Shown here: positions 32,255-41,638 of the stretch, one piece after another
How the letters are laid out: the number at the start of each line of letters is the position of its first letter
Numbering within the stretch: position 1 is the first letter of the stretch
Assembly (NCBI GenBank): GCA_030247855.1
Contig: JAPDRN010000015.1
Location: 310,001 to 374,000 of the forward strand
Reading direction: 5' to 3'
From: Knufia peltigerae
Taxonomy: Eukaryota; Ascomycota; Eurotiomycetes; Chaetothyriales; Trichomeriaceae
DNA length: 64,000 nucleotides
The notes under the pieces: generated by a model
What the model was told of the DNA's origin: nothing
The model's input: only the letters and a program-made list of their open reading frames with translations
The model's database searches: none
Program-made: the position numbers and the translations under genes

Positions 32255-32971
32255 ATGGAGAATGTCTGCGAAGCACCCACTGCAAGTTGGACTCAAGTTT
32301 TCGCGACATCCACATTTCCTCCTTGCCCAAGTGTAGAAAAAAGTTCCTTTCCACCGACGGAAGCTACTCGATACTCCAAGATGTGCGAATCACACCACAT
32401 TTATCACCTTTGCGGTCATGTCAAGATTAGAACCACGGTACAATGTGCCGAGATCATCGAAAAGCTGGTCGCGTCCAAATCACAGGTAACGTGCTCGCAT
32501 CAACTCTGTCCCGACATTGCCCACAATTCCCACGTCTTTCCGGACATATGTGCAAAATGTCAGCAGACGGGAGTCATTGGCGATGTAATGGAACAACAGC
32601 CAGGCGTGAAGGTTGAATTACTGCAAAGCTGGAGACGACAGCGTGGTTCGGAAGGCATCGCGGAGCCAGGAAACCCGGGCGAGAGTTTACAGGGCAGCGA
32701 GGTAGAGACCGTTCGGGAACAGAAATCTCTCGAAGCCACGGCCGCGGCCGAACGCAAAAGTGCATCAACACCTGATACCGGCAGCGAAGCAACCTCGCGC
32801 ACTATCGAGACCACGACATCAAGTGCAACGTCGCAAGGAAATACCCCCGAACTTGGCTCCCTTAGGACTCGAATGGCTGCGCTCAAGGATAGAACGGAAC
32901 AACTGGCGTCGAAAGTACGCGCTCGCAAGGTATTGCAGACAGTTTCCAAGCAAAATTCCCGGGCTGTATAG
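32255..32971 (+). CDS. Hypothetical Cys/His-rich protein (238 aa)
   Basis: One exon runs from the ATG at 32255 (atcATGG); a second in-frame ATG at 32381 would give 196 residues and also fits, because similar fungal proteins often begin at MC..H. Residues about 43-110 hold many Cys and His residues (SHHIYHLCGHVK, VTCSHQLCPD, FPDICAKCQQ), which could bind zinc, but the spacing matches no finger type I know. The rest is low-complexity, rich in Ser, Thr and Glu, and ends in a basic helix (RMAALKDRTEQLASKVRARK). No function can be assigned. It is divergent from the permease and upstream of the metal-efflux gene. Confidence 0.62.
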   Translation: MENVCEAPTASWTQVFATSTFPPCPSVEKSSFPPTEATRYSKMCESHHIYHLCGHVKIRTTVQCAEIIEKLVASKSQVTCSHQLCPDIAHNSHVFPDICAKCQQTGVIGDVMEQQPGVKVELLQSWRRQRGSEGIAEPGNPGESLQGSEVETVREQKSLEATAAAERKSASTPDTGSEATSRTIETTTSSATSQGNTPELGSLRTRMAALKDRTEQLASKVRARKVLQTVSKQNSRAV

Positions 32972-33540
32972 GTGATGAGAAAGGAAGTATACTCTTTATA
33001 TGTATCACGATCATATTCTCGTAGTACTCTAGGTATTTAGGACGCGATGCACCAATAATCATACATATTTCATAACGATGTGAGCAACTGCATAAAGTTG
33101 ATCGCCGAGAGGACGGCACCTACTCCGTAACTTAGTACAATACAGGACCCCGGATAATGACGCTTCCAATTAAAGGGCCGTGCCTATAGCGCGTCATTAC
33201 AGGGCCCAAGGTCGGTCAACTCGGTGTACTCCGTAGGTAGGTCAGGCCTGAAATCTGCCCGCCGATCAAGCTTTTGAGCTTGTGTTTCCAAGCCTAATGT
33301 GCCCTGAAACTGGACACCCGCGTGAACTGATGGCGTCATAGAGAATACGGGGGGGAATTAAGAGCCTCAAAACATTGAACAAGTACTCGTCACCTTGCGG
33401 GAGTGTGTACTTTTGCATTTCCTCACATCCCATTCTTCGTGTCTCTTTCCTGGTCGATCCCTCACTTCAAATCACGTCCCCTTGATATGCTTGATTATCC
33501 CCTGTAAGTCTTTGTCTCAATCGTTAAATCCGTCGTCACC
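32972..33540. other. Intergenic with two TACTCCGTA words
   Basis: About 570 bp upstream of the metal transporter gene. TACTCCGTA occurs at 33121-33129 and 33227-33235. A pyrimidine-rich leader precedes the ATG. No gene is seen. Confidence 0.5.
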
Positions 33541-35015
33541 ATGGTTGGGAAGCGGACGTTTCAGCGAGATGACGGCAAAAATGACGGCCAAGGGCGAAAC
33601 TACGACATCGAGTCTGGCTCTGGCAATCGGCGGTTTGGGGGCTTCAAAGACGCCGTGGATTATGTCCTCGATCGTCGAACAACGGCGTCGTTGAAAAAGC
33701 AACTCAAGGACGGCGTGGAAAGAGACAATGAATTCGAGAAGCTGAGGAAAAGTGACGAAGAGGTAAGCAGCATCATTATGATAAACACGGCCAAAGGAAC
33801 CACGAGTCTGACATTCCGCGTTGTTTGTAGCTCAAGAGCATCAAGAACAAGAAGGTCCGCAAGTTCTACGAACACCAAAATGCCTGCCTCAACGACTGGG
33901 CCGAAGTCGACACGATCGTCTTGACCATGGCAGACGATGTGATGGAGAGCATGAACACCGACGCGGACCACGACGGGGTAAGAGAGAGAGAAGGCAGGCT
34001 GCAGACCGTCAATGAACACATAGACGACATGCTACCGGACGATGTGCAACGACAGCGAGCCAGGGCGGCCCGCAACGCCCGGTGGGCCATCAACATCAAC
34101 GTCGTCGCGAACATCATCCTGGTTGTCGCCAAGGGCGTCGCGGCTTTGAAGTCGTCGTCGCTGTCGCTGATCGCCTCCTTGCTCGACTCGGCACTCGACC
34201 TTCTCTGCACCGTGATTGTGTGGACCACCAACCGGCTGGTTTCGTGGAGGTTGGCGGCGCTGGCGAAGAAATTCCCCGTGGGACGCCGGCGACTCGAGCC
34301 GATTGGTATTTTGGTCTTCTCAATCATCATGGTCATCTCCTTTTTGCAGATCCTGCAAGAGTCCGTCGGGAGGCTGCTTCCCCACGGGGATCACTCGATC
34401 GCGACGCTACCTACCATGGCTGTCGCCGCCATGGCCGCCACGGTGGGAATCAAGGGGCTTATCGGGCTCGGCTGCATTCGGATCAAGACCACCCAAGTGC
34501 AGGCCCTGGCGCAAGATTGCAAGACCGACGTCTATTTCAACACGCTTTCGCTCCTCTTCCCGCTCATCGGCAAACAGGCGGGCGTGTGGTGGCTGGACCC
34601 CCTGGGCGCGGCCTTGCTCTCGGTGTACATCATCTACGACTGGGCGGACACGTGCGTCGAGAACATGACTCGGCTGTGCGGGTTGACCGTCGACGAACAT
34701 CTACAGAACAAGCTCATCTTTCTCGCATATCGTTTCACCAACTTGGTGTCCGGAGTCAAATCGGTCATTGCATACCATACCGGCGACGGCGTTTGGGTCG
34801 AGTACGACATCTTGTTGGAAGAAGGAACCCCTTTGCGTCGAACGCACGACATCGCAGAAACCCTCCAATACTGCTGTGAGGCGTTGGGTGAAGTAGACCG
34901 AGCCTTTGTGACAACTGACTGTGAGTCTCGTTCAGGATCGAGGTATGATCTGAATGCTAACCCATTTACAGATTCGGTTCAGAACCCTGGTGGTCACACG
35001 AGAGACATGATGTGA
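33541..35015 (+). CDS. Cation diffusion facilitator, Mn2+-type (MTP8-11/Mn-CDF-like)
   Basis: There are three exons: 33541-33762, 33831-34920 and 34972-35015. The introns are 68 and 51 bp, and the product is 451 residues. A charged N-terminal region of about 165 residues precedes six membrane segments. Both metal-site motifs are of the DxxxD kind: LLDSALDLL in helix 2 and QDCKTDVYFN in helix 5. In plants and fungi DxxxD marks manganese exporters, while zinc types have HxxxD. The last intron (GTGAGT, branch GCTAAC, CAG) is 51 bases and has no stop, so a retained form would still be translated. With splicing the protein ends TDYSVQNPGGHTRDMM. It probably moves Mn2+ into the vacuole or Golgi. 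Confidence 0.92.
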
Positions 35016-35380
35016 AGAATTACGCAGCGCTTTAAAGTGTCCATCGGTAAGGAGTATACAGCGAATGATTTAGATCAAGTGCATAGCGAAGGCGTGTACA
35101 TATAAGCTTGGACGGAGGGAATGGAGTTTACAGCAGTTTCTAGATGCCGCCAACTCTTCGTAACTCTCGCATAGAGGTGATGGCAGCCTGAACGATACCT
35201 AGAGGTAGACTGGGTTGGCACGAGTCCGAGTACGAGTACGAGTCTAGGTCATTGCCGAACTCGGGAATAATTTCTTAAACGTCCCCCCCGCATATCCGTA
35301 AGACACGCGCAGTCACAAATATTTCTTGCATCTTCTTGGTTTGCCACTGGCAGGAACTCACAAGCCCACAATCCACCTCC
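35016..35380. other. Intergenic with tandem TACGAG units
   Basis: The gap between two co-oriented genes holds a short tandem (GAGTCC GAGTAC GAGTAC GAGTC) at about 35221-35245. No gene is supported. Confidence 0.5.
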
Positions 35381-36613
35381 ATGGACCCTGACGACGAAGA
35401 GGATCTCACCATCCTCCTCCTGCTCCTGCTGGTACTTCTTCATCAGCAGCAAGAACCAAGAAGAAGAAGACGCTGGGAAATGGCAGAGGATGGAGTGCCC
35501 GTAACCCGAGTCGCGCCGCGAGGGGCCGTGACAAAGCCCAAGGCCAGACCTAGTCAGGGGGAGACCGCGTCCCTTTCAGCCTCAGCTGCCGCTCGCTTAC
35601 TACAAGAGCAGGAGCGGGAGCAGAAGGAGCAGAGTCAGTACGCACGAGATCGAACGAGAAAATGGGTCGAGTCACTCGCTCGAGATCGCCCGCAACCCGA
35701 GGCGAGTTCACGGGATCCGAAGACGCCTCTCACGAGTACCATCCCGACTCCTTCCTCCCAACCCGTCACTTCGAAGCAAGGTCCGCAACCCACCAGCAAC
35801 AACGACAACAGCAAGAGCCAAAAGCAAGAGACGCAGCCCGGCAACAATACCCACACCAAGCAAGGCAAAAGGCCACAAGCAGAGAAGCGGTCAAAAAGAT
35901 TTCGGAGTAAACCTCCCGTGTCATTTCAAGTCAAGCTGGAGCGATCACGGTACCAACGGATGATCGTCCTGGACCGCAGGCGCACCGTAAAGGACGGTGC
36001 CCCCTGCGAGCATCTGGACATCGTGGGGTCGACCGGCAACGTGTACGAGGTCGTCATCGGCCGCACGCCGGACTGCAACTGCCCGGACGCCCTCAAGGGC
36101 AACGAGTGCAAGCACAAGGTCTACGCCATGCACACGGTCCTCAAGGCCCCGGAACATCTCCAGTACCAACGGGGACTCCTCACCAGCGAACTCGAGGAGA
36201 TTTTTGCGCGTGCACCCCCGATCCCCTCAGAGGTCGGGAGCGCCGCGGACGACTCCTCGACGACAAAGGGCAACCGCAAGCCCACCGAGGGCGAATGTCC
36301 CATCTGCTACATGGACCTCGAGCCAAAGAACAACAGACTGGTGTGGTGCAAGGCACAGTGCGGCCACAACCTGCACAGGTCGTGCTTTGACCAGTGGGTC
36401 GCCAGTATGCCGGGCAAAGAGGTGCGCTGTGTGTACTGCCGCGCCACCTGGGAGGTCGACGTCGGTGACGCCGATGCCGTCAAGAAAGCCGGACAGCCTG
36501 GTGCGGACGGATACGTCAATGTCGCAGACCAGTTTGGCATGTCGACCGCGAGAGATTATTCGAGCTACCACCAACCCTGGGTACGAAGACAGTTCGGTGG
36601 TGCTGCAACCTGA
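35381..36613 (+). CDS. SWIM and RING zinc-finger protein (putative E3 ubiquitin ligase)
   Basis: One exon encodes 410 residues from the ATG at 35381; an in-frame TTG upstream is not a start, and an alternative ATG lies at 35480. The middle part is Gln/Ser/Lys-rich and disordered. A SWIM finger (PDCNCPDALKGNECKH, CxCx(n)CxH) is at about residues 230-247. A RING-type finger follows (CPICYMDL, then WCKAQCGHNLHRSCFDQW, then CVYC) at about 307-365. SWIM plus RING resembles ZSWIM2/MEX-like ligases, which attach ubiquitin to partners. The N-terminus has an unusual run of Leu (TILLLLLLVLL) followed by six basic residues. It could be a membrane anchor or simply the product of a CTC/CTG repeat. Convergent with the cyclophilin gene. 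Confidence 0.85.
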   Translation: MDPDDEEDLTILLLLLLVLLHQQQEPRRRRRWEMAEDGVPVTRVAPRGAVTKPKARPSQGETASLSASAAARLLQEQEREQKEQSQYARDRTRKWVESLARDRPQPEASSRDPKTPLTSTIPTPSSQPVTSKQGPQPTSNNDNSKSQKQETQPGNNTHTKQGKRPQAEKRSKRFRSKPPVSFQVKLERSRYQRMIVLDRRRTVKDGAPCEHLDIVGSTGNVYEVVIGRTPDCNCPDALKGNECKHKVYAMHTVLKAPEHLQYQRGLLTSELEEIFARAPPIPSEVGSAADDSSTTKGNRKPTEGECPICYMDLEPKNNRLVWCKAQCGHNLHRSCFDQWVASMPGKEVRCVYCRATWEVDVGDADAVKKAGQPGADGYVNVADQFGMSTARDYSSYHQPWVRRQFGGAAT

Positions 36614-36923
36614 TTACTCCTTTTTTTCCCCGAAGCTCCCACTATTCTACTTGGCGTATGACGAAAATCTCCCTTGTGTTGTGGTTGCATGCATGATGAA
36701 ACCGAATCCAACAACGTGTACGGAGCACATTTTTCGTTGATTTCTCCTTTTTCATCCTCATTCTTCAAGCCTACATCAACGGCGTTACGGGACATTGATC
36801 AGAATGCATTCGTACAAGGATCGATATTTCATCATTATAGGCAACGAAATGATTATTATTTTTGGGCTCTCCGTCATTTCACGGTATCTATTTCTTTCCG
36901 TAGTCCCACAAACAACATCAACA
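36614..36923. other. Convergent 3' flank, no gene seen
   Basis: About 310 bp of AT-rich DNA between two convergent stop codons. Nothing beyond 3' UTR sequence is recognised. Confidence 0.5.
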
Positions 36924-38789
36924 TTAGCTGATGGAGATGTTGATGATCTTGATGTCCTCCTCGGGCTTTTCCCTGCGCACCTTTGTGTTTTCGATCTGGT
37001 GGACCACGTCCATGCCCTGGTACGCGCGGCCGAAGATGGTGTGCTTCCTGTCCAGCCACGGCGTCTTCTCGGTGGTGATGAAGAACTGCGAGCCGTTGGT
37101 GTTGGGCCCGGCGTTGGCCATGCTGACGGTGTAGGGCTTGTCGTGCCTGAGGTCCGGGGAGAACTCGTCCTCGAACTCGCGGCCCCAGATGCTCTCGCCG
37201 CCGGTGCCGTCGCCCAAGGGGTCCCCCCCCTGGATCATGAACTTGCGGATGACGCGGTGGAAGATGGTGCCGTTGTAGTACCCGTTCCTCGCGTGGGTGA
37301 CAAAGTTCTCCACCGCCCGGGGGGCCTTGTCCGGGAAGAGCCTGACGTGGATGTCGCCGTAGGTCGTGTGGAGCACGGCCGACGTGCCGGACTGGGCCTG
37401 CTTGGCTTCGCCCTTCTTCTTGCCGCCGGCGACCCTGGGCTTCTCGTTTTGGACGTCCCGCGTCGACCGGGTGACGTCTTCCTCGTCGGTGAACATGTAG
37501 AACCGAACCTTGCCGTAACCCGTGGCGAACAACATCGGGTCCCGTTGCTGAGCTTCGTCGAGGAGGGGGTTCGCGCTGGCGGCCATGGAGACCGTGACCA
37601 CGTCCTTCTTCTGAGGGGCCCCCTGGTACAGGCCCAGGTTGAGCGCCCGGAACGGCTCATCCCTCCCGTAAGCCTTGACCACCCGGTTCGTCAGCGTGTT
37701 GACGACCTTGACGCCCAGGAGCGAACCGTACGCGATGAAGTGGCCGGACTCGTCAAACACCACGTTGATCCTGGGCTTGACGACTGGGTCGTCGAGGTCG
37801 CGCTCGACGGCCAACCTCCGACCGAATTCCACCTCGTCCAACCTTTGAAGGGCCGTGCCGGCTTGTTGCATGGCGGTGATGGTCTCGATGGACTCGTCGT
37901 AGGACCGGTAGAGTTTCCCCGAGGCGAAGTCGAACACCCTGACCTTCCGGTCGGGGAAGGACATGGTCGCGAACCGGTGGCCCGAAGGCGACACGGTGAT
38001 GGAGCAAGGGGCCGACTTGGCCTTTTTGAAATCGAACAGGTTGGTCGACGACTTCATCTTGAACACGCCGTCTGGCTTTTCGGGGTTGTCCCCGGGTCGC
38101 CAATATTCAATCATCCCGCTCGAGTCGGCAGAAACCACACAGTCAAACGCGTGGTTGTAGGCCATGGCCACGACGGGGGCCCGGTGCAACGAGGACAGGG
38201 TGTGTACGGGTTCCTGGGAGTCTCCTCGGCCGTCGTAGATGTGGATCTGCTTGCCGACCCCCACGGCGAGCAACGGGGCCTGCGCCCTCCGGTGTACCCA
38301 GCAGACACAAGTCGCGGCGCGTTCGAGGTTCAAGATCGACAACAGGTCAAAGGTGACCACGTCGAAGATCTTGATCGTCTTGTCGTCCTCGTCGCCGGCC
38401 GTGGCAAAGTATTGCCCGTCGACACTGACGCTCGAACCGACCATCGGGCCTTCGTGCGCCCGGTACTCCTTGGCGAACTCGATGCCCGCGGCGATCTTCT
38501 TCCAGAACTTCACCACCCCGTCGATCGACGTGGTGATGACAAAGTCGACGGGCGACGGGGCGACGGTCACGGTGGATATCTGGTCCTTGTGCATCAACGA
38601 CTTGGAATACTTGAGCCCCTTCGGTAGAGCCGCCACGTACAGCGACTCGTACGGGAGCTTGCGTTTCTTCTTGGGTGGCACCGAAGATGGCAAGGCCGGT
38701 CCAAAATCGTCGTCCGAAGAAGATTCGCCGCTCTCGTCTGCTCCATTGTCGGCGGACCTCGATCGTTTCCTGGATGGTTCGGTAGACAT
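36924..38789 (-). CDS. WD40-repeat cyclophilin, PPWD1 type (peptidyl-prolyl isomerase)
   Basis: One exon encodes 621 residues from the ATG at 38789. A longer in-frame extension exists, but MSTEPSRKRSRS with a basic stretch (PPKKKRK) is the expected nuclear-type start. Residues about 60-400 form WD40 repeats, and about 465-621 are a cyclophilin domain. Active-site residues are present: Arg, Phe and Gln in FHRVIRKFMIQGGD, the block NGSQFFITT, and the cyclosporin-contact Trp in TPWLDRKHTIFG. Human PPWD1 works in late spliceosomes, so a splicing role is likely by family. The coding strand is strongly GC-rich at third positions, which leaves a 610-codon open frame on the other strand. Confidence 0.95.
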   Translation of the reverse strand: MSTEPSRKRSRSADNGADESGESSSDDDFGPALPSSVPPKKKRKLPYESLYVAALPKGLKYSKSLMHKDQISTVTVAPSPVDFVITTSIDGVVKFWKKIAAGIEFAKEYRAHEGPMVGSSVSVDGQYFATAGDEDDKTIKIFDVVTFDLLSILNLERAATCVCWVHRRAQAPLLAVGVGKQIHIYDGRGDSQEPVHTLSSLHRAPVVAMAYNHAFDCVVSADSSGMIEYWRPGDNPEKPDGVFKMKSSTNLFDFKKAKSAPCSITVSPSGHRFATMSFPDRKVRVFDFASGKLYRSYDESIETITAMQQAGTALQRLDEVEFGRRLAVERDLDDPVVKPRINVVFDESGHFIAYGSLLGVKVVNTLTNRVVKAYGRDEPFRALNLGLYQGAPQKKDVVTVSMAASANPLLDEAQQRDPMLFATGYGKVRFYMFTDEEDVTRSTRDVQNEKPRVAGGKKKGEAKQAQSGTSAVLHTTYGDIHVRLFPDKAPRAVENFVTHARNGYYNGTIFHRVIRKFMIQGGDPLGDGTGGESIWGREFEDEFSPDLRHDKPYTVSMANAGPNTNGSQFFITTEKTPWLDRKHTIFGRAYQGMDVVHQIENTKVRREKPEEDIKIINISIS

Positions 38790-39505
38790 GTTGACAGAGT
38801 CGGTCGAGTTCTGCGGGTTATCTATGACCAGTGTTTGCGGCGGGATACAACATGAGAGGCTGTATGTTGTGGACTCATTTGTACAGGAATATGAAAAAAA
38901 AGGCCGAGACGGAATTGTCAGAAACAATCCACGCTAATCTAAATATGGAATGGTCTTGGCGAAGCTTCTGTACATGCACAGTACGGAGTACATCAAGGTA
39001 CGTTAATGACATTGTTTCCAGTACTCAAGGTCTGACAACATTATTCGATCGATGGATATCGTAAAGAGGTCGTCCAATCCATGTCTACAAGACTCCAGAG
39101 CAGTAACCCAAGCTGGCCCATCCGACACCTCCAACCCGCGGAGAGATCTCAAACATCTCCACAACCATCCAGCGAATTTGGGGTTCAACGTTGCCTCTTT
39201 CGCCTGTGGGGGGAGATTCTCGGGCTCATACTGTACAAAAGACCCTCTTCAAAGGTAAGTCGTACTTCGTCGCACAAATTCCGTGGGGTAAAAGAGGTCC
39301 CCCTTGGATCAAACAGCATGTTATGTTCCTCCAAAGTCCTTGTCTCGGTCGGCATCTTTGCCGATTGCGATGCCCATATATCGTAGGTAGTTGACGACAC
39401 CGACTCGCCGAATTTGTCGACGGACTTCAAGGACCAGTGTCAGGATTAGCGTCGTCTTCTTGGTTTTGCTTGTAGTACTCACCATACTCCGGCCACACAA
39501 CCAAA
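38790..39505. other. Divergent intergenic region
   Basis: About 0.7 kb between the cyclophilin and MmgE/PrpD starts. It holds TACGGAGTA at 38982-38990 and several short frames without protein features. Confidence 0.5.
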
Positions 39506-40949
39506 ATGGCCACGATCAGTATCGCCAACTGGGCTGTATCTCTAGAATACACGTCTCTCCCACAAGGCGTCATTCGTGCTGCAACACGTAGCTTCTACAA
39601 CTGGGCCGGCTGTGCGTTGGGAGGATCCAACCACCGCACGACGACAACGGCACTCAAAGCCCTCTCACCTTTCTTCGGTCCGTCGACATCCTCCATACTG
39701 GGACGCGCCAATGGTGGTGGTGGTGGTGGAGATTCATTACCGAAGCGTGCCGACGCTTCGCATGCCGCCTTGATCAATGGCATTGCATCGCACGTGCACG
39801 ACTACGACGACACCCACCTCGAGACCATCATCCACCCGACGGGACCGGTGGCGAGTGCGTTGCTCGCCCAAGCCGAAGCGCAAGGCAACGTCAGCGGCAA
39901 GGATTTCATCCTCGCACTCGTCGCAGGCATCGAGGCGGAATGCAAGGTCGGATTGGCAGTATGGCCAAAACATTATGACATCGGATGGTAAGTTCTCGAC
40001 GCTCGAGTGTCCTCCCTGTGCAGCCAATAGCGGCGTACTTAGCGTGTCTTCGGATGACAGGCACATCACCAGCACGACAGGCTCGATCGGTGCCGCCGTC
40101 GCCGTGGCCAAACTTCTCAAGCTCACACCCGAGCAGATGGCACATGCGATCGGTATCGCCGCGACGCAAGTGACGGGGCTCCGCGAGATGTTTGGCTCGG
40201 ACACAAAGTCATTCCACGTCGGCCGCTCGGCGCAGAACGGGTTGATGGCCGCGGTCCTCGCGTCAAACGGCTACACGAGCTCCCTCCAAGCACTGGAAGC
40301 GAAACGTGGATGGGCCAATGTCGTGAGCGAGACGCAGAACCTGTCCGAGCGAGTGACGACGCTGGGTTCCGTGTGGGAGATTGAAAAGAACTCGTTCAAG
40401 CCGTTCCCGTGCGGTATCGTGGTCCACCCGGTCATAGACGGTTGTATCCAGCTTCATCGAGAGATGACCTCGTCCGGATGCAGACCGGGCGACATCACCC
40501 GGGTGCACTGCAGGGTACACCCTCTCGTGCTCGAACTGACGGGGAAGAAGACACCCCGAGACGGCCTCCAGGCCAAGTTTAGCGTCTACCACGGCGGAGC
40601 CGCCGGGTTGGTGTTTGGCAGGGCAGGGCCCGCGGCTTACGAGGACGCGGTCGTGACGAGCGACGAGATCATCGGGGTCAGAGACAAGATCGACGCGGTT
40701 GCAGACGAGACACTCGGGGCCGATGAGACGGAAATCGTGGCCGAATTCCGAGACGGTACCAGGTTGACGAAACACGTCGTGCACGCCATCGGCAGTCTGG
40801 AAGTTCCCATGACCGACCAGCAGTTGGAGGCCAAGTTTATCGATCAAGTCAGCCAGGTGTTGGGCTCCCAGAAGGCCTCGGAGGCGAGCAAGGTGTGTTG
40901 GTCGGTTGAGAGCGCCAGGGATACCGGGGAGCTCTCGCGGATGTTGTGA
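39506..40949 (+). CDS. MmgE/PrpD-family protein (2-methylcitrate dehydratase / cis-aconitate decarboxylase-like)
   Basis: Two exons (39506-39987 and 40061-40949, intron 73 bp) give 456 residues. The splice rebuilds DIGWHITSTTGSIGAAVAVAK, the conserved core of the family. Other blocks are NGIASHVHDYDDTHLETIIHPTG, which carries active-site His and Asp residues of the PrpD/IRG1 fold, and QVTGLREMFGSDTKSFHVGRSAQNG. Members dehydrate 2-methylcitrate (propionate breakdown) or decarboxylate cis-aconitate to itaconate. The local sequence does not separate these. A Gly run (about six residues) lies near residue 70. The neighbour on the right is a broken amidase gene in the same orientation, so the two may once have formed a small catabolic group; that is inference. 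Confidence 0.9.
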
Positions 40950-41638
40950 ACACCATTGAGAATCCGAATACGTCCATTCCGAATGGGCACAGCCAAAAAG
41001 GAAATGGTCCTCCAACCTCCTCGGAGAAAATACCTTGACTTTGAATCCAGGATCGAATCATCCAAACTTGCCTTTACCTAGGTAGTATTGATTGGGAGTA
41101 TTTAATACTAGAGCTAAGCTATAGATATTTTATATACTACTGTTAATGGCGCCAAAGTGTTTATCATGGTCAGTTTCGGCATGAACAGTTTTCAAACCTA
41201 TATGCCTAGGTAGTCTGACGTCTCCTGGAGACCCTTTGTAATATGATGAGTCCCCGGACAAGAATCACGAATCACATTTCGAACGGGATAAATTCCTCGT
41301 AGGCGTGGCGCCGGAGCTGACACGATAAGGCCAGGTCTACTCCTTGATGGGCCGTGGTCTCTGCATGGACTCATTGAATGAAGCCAGACTTTAGTGGTAA
41401 CTCTTCCACACCGATGCCATGGCCAGATCTTGATTGCTTCATAGGTCCAATACTACACTACCCTAATCTCCATCTCCATCTTCTCTCATTCGACCAAAGT
41501 GATCAAATAAGCCAGCATGTTTTGCTGAAGCCTATAGTAGCGTGTATCATTGGAGTGCCCTCGGTTTCCTTCACACCAAATATCACACCGCCATCATAGC
41601 CATTTGAGCCGTAACAATCTACCTCAGACCTCGCTACA
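40950..41638. other. Intergenic with TA-rich patch
   Basis: The gap contains a TA-rich stretch at about 41090-41150, full of TAGCTA and ATACTA words, and TACCTAGGTA-type words at 41078-41087 and near 41203. The composition is unlike the neighbouring genes and resembles decayed transposon DNA. It is too short to type. Confidence 0.45.

Noticed and set aside
34082..34879. 265-residue frame in the Mn transporter
   Set aside because: Same strand but shifted frame inside a gene whose membrane helices and metal motifs fix the real frame.
36795..38627. 610-residue reading frame on the + strand
   Set aside because: It lies wholly opposite the well-supported WD40-cyclophilin gene, begins without a good start context and has a Val/Asp/Arg composition typical of antisense to GC-rich codons.
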